Shown here piece after piece: positions 35,576 through 44,700 of a stretch of DNA of 64,000 nt. The notes below the pieces were generated by a model that saw only the letters and a list, made by a program, of their open reading frames with translations, had not been told where the DNA came from and did not search any database. The stretch lies in contig JAFTXY010000001.1 in the NCBI GenBank assembly GCA_017461425.1, forward strand, positions 62,001 through 126,000, in the 5' to 3' direction. How positions within the stretch are numbered: the first letter of the stretch is position 1; every line of letters begins with the position of its first letter. The stretch is from Candidatus Gastranaerophilales bacterium (GTDB taxonomy: Bacteria > Cyanobacteriota > Vampirovibrionia > Gastranaerophilales > Gastranaerophilaceae). A program made the translations under genes and the position numbers.

Positions 35576-36534
35576 TGAAAATCCAATCAATAAAAACTAA
35601 TTCAAACCAAAATATTTACTTTAAACAGCGAAAATATCGTCAAGCTACACCCACAAAAACATATGGCGATGTTTTTGTACGCAATTTAGTTCCCAAAATG
35701 GAATTTGAGGAAGCTTATAAAGATTTTCAAAATAGAATTATTAACTATATCTTTAAAACAAGAAACTTCAAAAACGATGTAATAGAAGAAGTTCTAAAAA
35801 AATATAGTTCAAGTATTTCCGTAAAAGACCTTAGAAAAAAGACTTTCTCAAGCAGAGTGCCAACCAAAGCAACTGGCATCTTTGGACAAAGTTATTCAAT
35901 AGAAGAAACAAAAAATGGTTTAAGAGCAAAAGTAAAAAATAACGAACTATGCGTAATATATCCAAAAATCCCAAATAAAAAATCTCGTTTGAAATTTTTA
36001 GAAAATCTATTGCATGAAGGTATACATTTCTTACAAGATTCAACAAAAGACAGAAAAAGCAGAGTAGCAATTATAAACGAGCTTATTGAAAATATTAAAA
36101 GCAAAGAATTAGCAACTGAAAAATTAAATTTATTATTTTCAAATTATACAGAAACAGAAAATATGGCAAGTTCGTTTTTACTTAATGCATTTTTATCTAA
36201 ACATCCTCGCCAAGAAGAAATTACAAGAGAAAAGCTTAATAGTCTTTGCATAGAACAAATAAAAGAAGATTTGGAAACTTGCGCAAGAGCCATAGTTGCA
36301 AATTACCTAGATTCTAATTCAAGTTGTCTTGATGTATTTACTAAAAATGATTTATTAAATTATTTAATACATGGTTTTAATCAAGAAATAGAAGCATATA
36401 CTTTATCTTTAAATACTCTAGAAAAATATTGTGATTTAAATAAAACATTTTCTAATGGCACTGCAACTATTGCAAGAGGAAGAGTTATTTTATATAAAGA
36501 ATGTGCTAAAGTCGCACAAGAATTAAAAGATTAG
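35575..36534 (+). CDS. Putative HExxH zinc peptidase with N-terminal signature
   Basis: The 319-residue protein carries HEGIH (147-151) inside a helix (LENLLHEGIHFLQD). A later helix holds NQEIEAYTL (269-277), which could give the third, glutamate zinc ligand, as in HExxH...E metallopeptidases. There is no signal peptide; the N-terminus MKIQSIKTNSNQNIYFKQ resembles other proteins in the window. The middle is helical and Lys-rich. Peptidase function is inferred from the motif only. It is coupled to the upstream paralogue and overlaps the end of the opposed small ORF. Confidence 0.55.
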   Translation: MKIQSIKTNSNQNIYFKQRKYRQATPTKTYGDVFVRNLVPKMEFEEAYKDFQNRIINYIFKTRNFKNDVIEEVLKKYSSSISVKDLRKKTFSSRVPTKATGIFGQSYSIEETKNGLRAKVKNNELCVIYPKIPNKKSRLKFLENLLHEGIHFLQDSTKDRKSRVAIINELIENIKSKELATEKLNLLFSNYTETENMASSFLLNAFLSKHPRQEEITREKLNSLCIEQIKEDLETCARAIVANYLDSNSSCLDVFTKNDLLNYLIHGFNQEIEAYTLSLNTLEKYCDLNKTFSNGTATIARGRVILYKECAKVAQELKD

Positions 36535-36701
36535 TCTTCCAGATACGAACAGGATATGCTCAATTCTAAATCATTTACCTCAACAATTGCCCATCTTATT
36601 ACATCTAGATTTAATTTTTTAAATTCATTTTCAACAAATTCAACACTTGGAGGCAACTTTTCAGCTTTTATTTTAATTGTTTTAGAAACAACTTCTTTCA
36701 T
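36531..36701 (-). CDS. Small ORF (56 aa) coupled to nupC
   Basis: This frame lies below a 60-residue ORF threshold. ATG 36701 follows the nupC stop codon without a gap, and the frame runs 56 codons to a stop that overlaps the last bases of the metallopeptidase gene by 4 bp. The product begins MKEVVSKTIKIKAEKLP and contains NLDVIRWAIVEVND; it is acidic and probably alpha/beta. No family is recognised. Placement directly after nupC and a clean frame support expression. Confidence 0.55.
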   Translation of the reverse strand: MKEVVSKTIKIKAEKLPPSVEFVENEFKKLNLDVIRWAIVEVNDLELSISCSYLED

Positions 36702-37994
36702 TTATAAAATAATTCCCGCAATCGCTGCTGAAATATAGCTAACTAATGTACCACAAATTAACGCTTTTACTCCTAATCTTGCAAGATTTTTTCTTTGATT
36801 AGGTGCAAGCTCACCAATACCACCAATTTGTATTGCAATTGTAGAAAGATTTGCAAATCCGCAACATGCAAAAGTTGCTATAACGATACTTTTTTGAGAT
36901 AAGGCATTTATATCAATATATTTAATTAAATCAACATATGCGATTGTTTCATTTAAAATAAATTTTTCACCAATTAATGTACCAACCATTTCAATATTGC
37001 CCCAAGTGGCACCAATTAAAGCAGCAAAAATACCAAATATTTTACCAACAATCATTTGAATTGATAGATTTTGCATATCAATACCAATACAAGATAAATC
37101 TATATGGCATTTTTGGAATAAAAATAAACCAATATTGCTCAATATCTCATTACAAAATGTAATTAATGCAACCAATGCCAATAATACAGCAACAATATTT
37201 AAAGATACTCTCATACCTTCTGATGCACCTTTTGAGATGGCTGCTAATAAATTAACATCTGTTCTTCTTCTGCTAATTTTAAAATCTTTTTTTGTCTGCG
37301 GTTCCATAACTTCTGGATAAACAATTTTTGAAACCACAAAAGAGCCAGGTATTGCCATAACGGAAGCTGCTAGAAGATATTCCGTGTTAATTCCAAACCC
37401 TGTATACATTGCAATACAGCTTGCAGAAATACAAGCAGTTGAACCTGTCATTGATGCCAGTAATTCAGAACGAGTTAAGTTTGGAAGATAATGTTTAATC
37501 ATAGATTGAGCAGCAACATTACCAACGAAAGGGCTTGCGCAATTTGATAAAGCTTCTGCACCGCTAACGCCCATTATTTTATTCATTATTTTTCCTAAAA
37601 CCAAAATAACTCTTTGCATTATTCCGTAATAGTATAAAATATTAACCAAAACCATAATCAATATCATTGTTGACATTAATATCAATGCAAAAATAAAATC
37701 TTTTCCTGGAAATAACTGAGTAATTTTTTCAGGAGAATTTGTTAACCACCCAAATACAAAATTTGAACCCGAAATTGAAGCGTCTAAAATTTCATTTATA
37801 ATTTTTGCTAAAAAGCTAAATATTTTAACACCAACAGGGGTTTTCATAATAAATAATGCTAAGAAAAATTGCAAAAATAGACCAACGCCAATAGTTTTAT
37901 AATTAATCTTTTTTCTATTATTAGACATCAAATAACAAATGCCTAAAATAACTATAATACCAACCAACCCGCTTAATCTTGATAAAATTTCCAA
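36702..37994 (-). CDS. Concentrative nucleoside transporter (NupC/CNT family)
   Basis: This inner-membrane permease takes up nucleosides with a cation. The 430-residue protein has the CNT N-terminal helices, GVSGAEALSNCASPFVGN, SELLASMTGSTACISAS (gate region), and CCGFANLSTIAIQIGG near the C-terminus, the strongest family signature. It starts with TTG 37994 preceded by AAAGGA. Its promoter region is shared with the divergent HlyD-like gene. A 56-codon ORF is coupled to its stop. Confidence 0.9.
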   Translation of the reverse strand: MEILSRLSGLVGIIVILGICYLMSNNRKKINYKTIGVGLFLQFFLALFIMKTPVGVKIFSFLAKIINEILDASISGSNFVFGWLTNSPEKITQLFPGKDFIFALILMSTMILIMVLVNILYYYGIMQRVILVLGKIMNKIMGVSGAEALSNCASPFVGNVAAQSMIKHYLPNLTRSELLASMTGSTACISASCIAMYTGFGINTEYLLAASVMAIPGSFVVSKIVYPEVMEPQTKKDFKISRRRTDVNLLAAISKGASEGMRVSLNIVAVLLALVALITFCNEILSNIGLFLFQKCHIDLSCIGIDMQNLSIQMIVGKIFGIFAALIGATWGNIEMVGTLIGEKFILNETIAYVDLIKYIDINALSQKSIVIATFACCGFANLSTIAIQIGGIGELAPNQRKNLARLGVKALICGTLVSYISAAIAGIIL

Positions 37995-38107
37995 AACAAT
38001 TTTCCTTTTAATTACTTTTCTTTATTATAATTTAAATAATGCATTTTGAACATACTTACCTTATAATAAATATATAGATGATTTAATAGTTTTTCAGGAG
38101 TTTGGTT

Positions 38108-39031
38108 GTGAGTAAGAAAAATATTTTAATATCAAGCGCAGTGGCGATTTTATTAATCGTGTTTTTTTATTTTTTAAATAATTTTCTATATTATTCAACA
38201 ACAAAAGCTCGTATTAAATACAATATTGAAAATATTACAGCAAAAATTGATGGAAATGTTTCTTTAATAAAAATTGAAAATAATACCGAAGTTAAAAAAG
38301 GAGAAATTCTTGTCCAATTAGAGCAAGAAGATATAAAAAAAGAACTTGAAAACGCGAAAAAAGAATTACAAGAAGCGCAAAACAAACTAAATGAAAATTC
38401 AAACAAAATAAAATTCATAGCTTCTCAAGCAAAAAACAATATAGAAGATGCAAAATTAAAACTAGAAAATGCAAATAATGATTACACAATCTACAAAAAT
38501 TCATACAAAGATGGAACTGTTACAAAAAATGATTTGGATAATGCAACAAAAAATTTAGCTCTTGCAAAAGAAAACTATGAAAATGTACAAAAAAATATAG
38601 AACTTGCAAAAGAAAGTCTTGAAGTAAACCAAAATATCAATGAAACACAAAACGAGGAAATTCAAAATTTAACAAAAAAAATTGAAGAACTAGAGCTTAA
38701 ACTTTCTTATTCAACTTTTATTGCTCCGTTTGATGGCAAAATAAAAAAAATAAATGTTAAATTAAATCAAGAAGTAAAAACTGATGATAAAATCCTGACA
38801 ATAATTTCTAATGATTATTATATAAAAGCAAAATTTAAAAAAGCAAAACTATCAAAAATAAAAGAAAACCAAGAAGTTTTAATATCTATAACACCTTATA
38901 AACAAATAAAAGGCTTTGTAAAAAATATAGATACAAATAAAAACATAGTAATAATTCAGCCTAAAGAATTTGATTCAGAAAAAAAACTTAAACATAATAA
39001 AAAAGTTTTCATAAAAATAAAAGTTAATTAA
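38108..39031 (+). CDS. HlyD-type membrane fusion protein
   Basis: This periplasmic adaptor (307 residues) starts at GTG 38108, which has AGGAG with 7-nt spacing; the TTG at 38102 is too close to that site. An N-terminal membrane anchor (about 5-24) is followed by the two halves of a lipoyl domain (GNVSLIKIENNTEVKKGE and IAPFDGKIKKINVKLNQEV), separated by a long coiled-coil hairpin (about 75-200). A beta-barrel domain ends it. Such proteins link an inner-membrane pump to an outer-membrane channel, but neither partner gene is adjacent. Its last 4 bp overlap the opposed gene. Confidence 0.8.
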   Translation: MSKKNILISSAVAILLIVFFYFLNNFLYYSTTKARIKYNIENITAKIDGNVSLIKIENNTEVKKGEILVQLEQEDIKKELENAKKELQEAQNKLNENSNKIKFIASQAKNNIEDAKLKLENANNDYTIYKNSYKDGTVTKNDLDNATKNLALAKENYENVQKNIELAKESLEVNQNINETQNEEIQNLTKKIEELELKLSYSTFIAPFDGKIKKINVKLNQEVKTDDKILTIISNDYYIKAKFKKAKLSKIKENQEVLISITPYKQIKGFVKNIDTNKNIVIIQPKEFDSEKKLKHNKKVFIKIKVN

Positions 39032-40323
39032 TTTCTAGGAAAAACACTAATTCCTTTGATATTATTTTTTGCACAATATCTTATAATGCAATCAATATCT
39101 TCTTTGGTATGATAGTTTTTTAATAAAATTGTTTTTGAAATATTTCCATCTAAATATTTCTGAGCGCAAATCATTGTGTCTAATTCTTGATAATATGTTA
39201 TTTTTTCATTATTAATTGGTTCAAGCGCAGGAGAAACCATTAAAAATCTAGAAATTGTTCCTGTAGGAGAAATTGCCATTTTTAAATTATTCGCTTTTAC
39301 TTTTGCCTTTATAATAGAAAGCACTTTATCTAAAAGTTTTATAGCTTCTTTACTGCCATATTGAATATCCATTTTATCTAATAATGTTGCATAGCCCAAT
39401 ATCCCAATTCTAGAATTTTCATCAATGTTACTCATTGCTTTTGACAAAATATCAGCGCATTTTTGCAATTTTGCATAATCAATTTTTTCTGTTTTTGTAT
39501 CATAAAATTTCGCTAAGTTAATATGACCCAAAACAAGTTTTTCATTTTCATTTAATTCAGAGGCGGCACAACAATCGCAATTATAATCTTTTTTATTTGA
39601 AAAAATCACTCCAGGTTCGCCTTTTTTTTGCATTGAAGTAATTAATTTTAAATAAATTTCACGAGCTTTTATTTTTTGACCATTATCTAGAATTACATCT
39701 TCGTTATTATCAACTTTTTCTAAAAAATCATCAGGGATTATAACCGATATATCAAAACACCAATTTTTATAATCCTCATCATCTTTTAAACCAATAAAAT
39801 CTAAAATCATAGGATGGGTAATATTTAATAAGCCAATTGCTGCTGGCGGTCTATTTGTCGTTTCTTGGCGATACTTTAAATATGCATTTATTTTTTTAAT
39901 TTGTTCTATCGGATTTTCAAAATCCTGAAAATTTATACCAATGCCATTTTCAGAATTTATGAAACCTTCTAAATATGCAAGATTTTTTGTTATGGAATTA
40001 TTTGGATTTAATTTCACAGCAGTCGCACTTGATGGATGCTCCAAATTTAGATAACATGCGCTTGATAAACTAATAAATCCCTCTTTCAACATTGTTGAAA
40101 AATATTTTTTATCCTCATTATTGTGAAATACTTTTTCTGAAATTTCATCAAAAAAAGCATTTATATTTTTATCAGGATTAATTATTCTTCTATCAATAAA
40201 AACTTTTTTATTAACATTTGAATTTTCAAATTCACAACAATCATTTTTGCTTGACAAACTAGCAACAGAAGTTTGTTGCTTAAAATTTATTCTATTGACA
40301 GGAATTAATTTTTTAATTTGCAT
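39028..40323 (-). CDS. Shortened class II ribonucleotide reductase-like protein, probably inactive
   Basis: The 431-residue protein aligns by motif with NrdJ-type reductases: SLSSACYLNLEHP (86-97, first redox Cys90), NGIGINFQD (126-134), THPMILDFIGLKDD, GEPGVIFSN, LGHINLAKF (265-273), PTGTIS (353-358), VSPALEPI, and the C-terminal KGISVFPR. The radical-site NPCGE motif is replaced by the region NCDCCAASEL (248-257), the usual CNLG second redox Cys is VLGH, and the ATP-cone and long N-terminal part are missing. It has the head MQIKKLIPVNRINFKQ. Its ATG overlaps the scpB stop (TAATG). Normal nucleotide reduction is unlikely. Confidence 0.7.
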   Translation of the reverse strand: MQIKKLIPVNRINFKQQTSVASLSSKNDCCEFENSNVNKKVFIDRRIINPDKNINAFFDEISEKVFHNNEDKKYFSTMLKEGFISLSSACYLNLEHPSSATAVKLNPNNSITKNLAYLEGFINSENGIGINFQDFENPIEQIKKINAYLKYRQETTNRPPAAIGLLNITHPMILDFIGLKDDEDYKNWCFDISVIIPDDFLEKVDNNEDVILDNGQKIKAREIYLKLITSMQKKGEPGVIFSNKKDYNCDCCAASELNENEKLVLGHINLAKFYDTKTEKIDYAKLQKCADILSKAMSNIDENSRIGILGYATLLDKMDIQYGSKEAIKLLDKVLSIIKAKVKANNLKMAISPTGTISRFLMVSPALEPINNEKITYYQELDTMICAQKYLDGNISKTILLKNYHTKEDIDCIIRYCAKNNIKGISVFPRN

Positions 40324-40835
40324 TAAAGGTTTTTTAAATCTTGCGTTGCATCTAATCTTTTTACAAGCGCTTTGATATCTCCTTTAAGTTTAAAATACTC
40401 CTGAAACTTTTTTGTTGTCCTGATATTAAAACTTCTACCATTTTTATCTTTAGAGCGAGAAATTAAACCTTGTTCTAATAATTCTGCAATGTGTTCATAT
40501 GCGCTTGGCCTAATTTCTTTAAGATAAGATTGTCTAATTGGTTCTTTTAAGGCAATTACAGTTAGTGTTTTTAAAATAGCCGGAGATAATTCAACAGGGC
40601 ATAATTTTTCAACTATATCCATATGCTCTGCTCTAACTTGAATTATATAACCATCTTCATCATCAATTTCTAATGCACCATTTCTTGATGAATAATCAAA
40701 CATTAAGTCTAATAATGCACTCTCAACTTCTTCTTCAGTTACGCCAAGAATTTCTGCAATATCGATTGGTTGCATAGCTTTTGAAGTAATAAACAAAACC
40801 GCTTCAATCTTTGATTTTAAATTATCAGTTTCCAT
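40323..40835 (-). CDS. scpB: Segregation and condensation protein B
   Basis: This is the dimeric winged-helix subunit of the Smc-ScpA-ScpB condensin. Its 170 residues have KIEAVLFITSKAMQPIDIAEILG at the start, a second winged-helix segment with IALKEPIRQSYLKEIRPS, and the HIAELLEQGLISRSKDKNGR stretch. The gene overlaps scpA by 11 bp and the RNR-like gene by 1 bp, so the whole set appears to be one coupled operon. Confidence 0.93.
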   Translation of the reverse strand: METDNLKSKIEAVLFITSKAMQPIDIAEILGVTEEEVESALLDLMFDYSSRNGALEIDDEDGYIIQVRAEHMDIVEKLCPVELSPAILKTLTVIALKEPIRQSYLKEIRPSAYEHIAELLEQGLISRSKDKNGRSFNIRTTKKFQEYFKLKGDIKALVKRLDATQDLKNL

Positions 40836-41712
40836 TAACTACCTCATCTTCTTTGCTAATTTCTTCTTTTGCTTTTTCTACAAACAATTTTCCGTAAAAC
40901 TCTTCTTGAAAAATACTGTATTCGCCTTCTCTTGTTAAAAATAACAACGCAATATAAGCAGAACTCTTATCAAAACCCAAAAGACAAAGTTCTCTTAATT
41001 CAATATTTTCTTCTCTTAATAAAATTTGGACAAGATTTTGACGCATTTTTTCAACAACTTCTTCAACGTATTCTTCATGCGCTAATTCTTTAATTTGTGC
41101 AGCTTTAAGAGTTGCATAGTTTCTAACTCTTCTTTCTTTTCTATCAAGAGCAGATTTTATTGCATATTTTTTTTCTAAATCTTCATAAAATTGGATATGA
41201 CGAATCAAATCTTTTAATGTAACTGTTCTTTTTCTATTTAAACGAACAGATGTACGACGTTGCAAAACCTCGTCAAAAGAAACAATGTTATTCGTAGGTA
41301 TTTGCATTTGTTCAAAATCATCATCCGAATAATCATCTTCAAAATAATCAACTGGTTCTAGTTCAAAGTCATTTATTGAAATACCTTGCAAGATATCAGA
41401 TTTAATTTTTAATAAATGTGATGAAAATAAAATTGCTTTTCCAACAGAGCGCAAGTTATCTTGTTTAAGCTCTGAAATTCTAGCCATATATTTATCATAC
41501 AAATCAACAATATCAATATTCCAAGGGTCAACCTTGCCCATTCTCACTAAATCAAGAATGATTTCAATCGCATCTGTTTGAACATCTTTTCTTATACCTG
41601 AGCGAGAAATAAATTCAGTATTTTGACCAAAATCAACTGTTCCGTCTAGAACTGTTATTTCGTCATACATCTTTCTATTGTTTGTATAAAATTCATTGAT
41701 GGCTTCTGTCAC
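40825..41712 (-). CDS. scpA: Segregation and condensation protein A
   Basis: This kleisin subunit bridges the Smc heads. The 295-residue protein starts at GTG 41712 inside TAGTG, one base shared with the smc stop. The kleisin signature FDLILDLIRMGKVDPWNIDIVDL-type region is present as LDLVRMGKVDPWNID, followed by FSSHLLKIKSDIL and a C-terminal winged helix. A 30-residue acidic linker (about 120-145) separates the domains. ScpB follows with an 11-bp overlap. Confidence 0.93.
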   Translation of the reverse strand: MTEAINEFYTNNRKMYDEITVLDGTVDFGQNTEFISRSGIRKDVQTDAIEIILDLVRMGKVDPWNIDIVDLYDKYMARISELKQDNLRSVGKAILFSSHLLKIKSDILQGISINDFELEPVDYFEDDYSDDDFEQMQIPTNNIVSFDEVLQRRTSVRLNRKRTVTLKDLIRHIQFYEDLEKKYAIKSALDRKERRVRNYATLKAAQIKELAHEEYVEEVVEKMRQNLVQILLREENIELRELCLLGFDKSSAYIALLFLTREGEYSIFQEEFYGKLFVEKAKEEISKEDEVVNGN

Positions 41713-44700
41713 TATTCATCCCTTAATTTAACTCCGGAGATTTTTGTAACTCCTTTATCTTTTTGAGTTACACCAATCATTCGATCCGCATTATCTAACA
41801 TTGGTTTTCTTAATGATACCACAACAAACTGTGCGGTTTTAGATTGATTTGTAATAATTGTTGATAATCTTTCAACATTTGGACCATCCAAGTGCATATC
41901 GACCTCATCAAATGCATAAAATGGCGAAGGTAAATATTTTTGAATTGCAAAAACAAAAGCAAGAGCAGTTAATGATTTTTCACCACCCGACATACCAGCA
42001 AGTTTTTGATTCTTTTTGTCTCTAATATTTGCTTCAAAAGTTAAGCCACCAGAAAATGGATCGGATTGATTTTCTAAAACCAATGTTCCGCTTCCTTCAG
42101 ATAATTGTGCAAATACTTCTTGGAAATTTTTATTTATAGCATGGTATGCTTCCAGGAATGTTTCTTTTTTCAAACCCTGATAACCGTTCATTCTTGTTTG
42201 AATTTCATTTTTTTCATTTTCAAGAGTTTGAACTTTTTCTCTATAACTATTTTGTCTATCTAAAACTTCATCATACTCTGTTAATGCTCTCATATTAACA
42301 GGTTCTAATTCGTCCATTTTCTTTTGAAGTTTAGAAATTTTTGCATTAATTTCATCAAGAGAAATTTCAGATTTTTCTAATTCATCTACTTTTATTCCAA
42401 GTTCATTAAATTCTTTTAAAATCGCATCAAGCAATGGTTCCAATTCTCTTCTTCGAGCTTTATAGCTTTCTTCTTGCTCTGCCAATCTTTCTAAATCATC
42501 TTGGATTTTATTTTTAGATGTTTTTGCATTTAATAATTCTTCTTGAAGAGTATCTCTTTTTTGTTGCAATTCAACAAGATTTTTTCCTAATTCTTCAATT
42601 TCTTTTTCAAGTTCTTGCAATTGAAGTTTAACGGCTTCAATTTCTTTTTGGAATTGTTCTTTTTCTAGTTTTAGATTTTCATTATCTTTGGTTAATTTTT
42701 TAATATCGTTTTCACGAGTTGTTATTTGGCTTTGTTGGAATTTAATTTGGTTTTTATCTTTTTCTATATCATTTTCAAGCATCATAATAGATTTTTCTAT
42801 ATCTTTGATTGCTTGTTCAACATCCGCTGTTTTTTCTCTTAATTTCTTTAACTCACCCTCATCGATTAATTTTTCAACTTCATCTAGATTGTCTTGAGTT
42901 TCTTGAATTTTATCGTTTAGTTTGATATGACGATTTTCAATTAAATCTAATTCTTTAGATAATTTAGAGTTAGCTTCTTTTAATTCTTTTATTTTAGTTT
43001 CACCTTCAGATATAAAAGATGAAGATTGTTCATTATTAGAAATTAAATTTTTAAGTTCAATTTTAGCTGAATTTAGCGTATTTAAAGATGTTGAATACTT
43101 TTGTCTTGTATCTTCCAATCTTCTTTCTAAATCTTTTTGTTTTTGAGTTAAATCCTGTGCTTGTTTTTCAAAATCTTTTAGAGCTTTTTTGTATTTTTCA
43201 AGCTCTCTTTCTTGGGATTTATCAAAAAGATTAGTATTTCTTTTTTTAGCACCACCAGTTATCAGACCGCTTTTTTCTGTTATATCGCCATCAAGAGTTA
43301 CAACACGATATTTTCCTGCTAATTTTTTTGCACAATTTTCATCTTCGACAACAATTGTTTCGCCTAATGCAAAATAAAAAGCATCTATATATTTATCATC
43401 AAAATCAATTAAGTTTATTGCAAAATCAATAACACCTTTTTGTTTTGGCAAAGCCATTCTATCTGGTGCTTTTTTAATTATGCTTAAAGGAATAAAAGAT
43501 GCTCTATCTCTTCCTTGCGAACGAAGAACCTGAATTGCCCTGTATGCAACATCTTGATTATCTACAACAATAGAATATGCCCTTGCACCCATCGCAACAT
43601 TAATTGCATCTACATATTCTGAATCAACATCTGCTAGTTGCGCCAATGGCTCATGTACACCTTCTATATGCGCATTTAAAACAGTTTCAATACCAGAGCC
43701 CATGCCAGCATTTTTATATGCATTTTTATTAGCATCTAAAATAGCAATTCTTTGTTGAGCTTGACGAATTTTATGAAGAGTATCTTCTCTTTCATTTTTA
43801 GTTTTATCTAATTCTTCAAATGTTTTTGTTTGAATTATTTTACAGTCTGAAACTTCTTGTTCTAATGTTTCAATTTGAAGAGTTAACTTATCTTTTTCAT
43901 CTTCAAATATTTTGGCTGATTTTAAGAATTTTTCAACTTGTTCCTTAATAGATTTGATTTTTTCTTCATTGTTTTTATATGTATTATCTAAAGGAAGCTG
44001 TTCTTTAATAAGTTGAGTTTCTTTGTCTTTTAAATCATCTAATTCTTTTCTTAATTTATTTCTATTTTGAATATGTTCATCAGCTGATTTATTCAAACCA
44101 GTCATCTCATTAATAATTTTAGATAACTCATCTTTTTTATTTTTTAATTGTTCATTTAAAGATTCTAGTTCTTTATTTTTTTCTTCTATTGCGGCGGTGT
44201 ATTCAACTATTTTTTTCTCTTGAACTTCAATTCCGTTTTTATAACCTTCAATTGATTTTAAATTATCAAGAGTAGTTTTTTCACATTGTGCAATAGCACT
44301 TTGTTTTCTATCTATTTCACCTTTTTTTTCTTCTGCTAGTTTTTTAACTTCAAGTTGTTTTTCTTCACCTTGAGCTTTAACTAGAGCATTTGCTTCATCA
44401 TATTTAATTTTTGTATCATTAATTTTTGATTCAGCTTCTTTTAATTTTTGAGTTAATTCTTTTTTAGTTTTTGTTGCATCAAGAATATTTTGATGAACTA
44501 ATTCCAAAGCCCTTTTGGTATCAAAATATTTTGCACTTTGGATTTTTGTTTCAAGCTCTGTTTTTTCGTCCTTATATTTTTTATATTTAAGGGCAACTTC
44601 TCTTTCTTGTTTTAATTGTTCAATACGATTGTCGATTTCACCCATTAAGATATTAGTATTTGCGACCCTATCTTCAACACTTTGAATTTGTTCAGAAGCT

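Noticed and set aside
39028-40323. A functional class II ribonucleotide reductase
   Set aside because: The NPCGE radical motif and the second redox Cys are missing and the protein is far too short.
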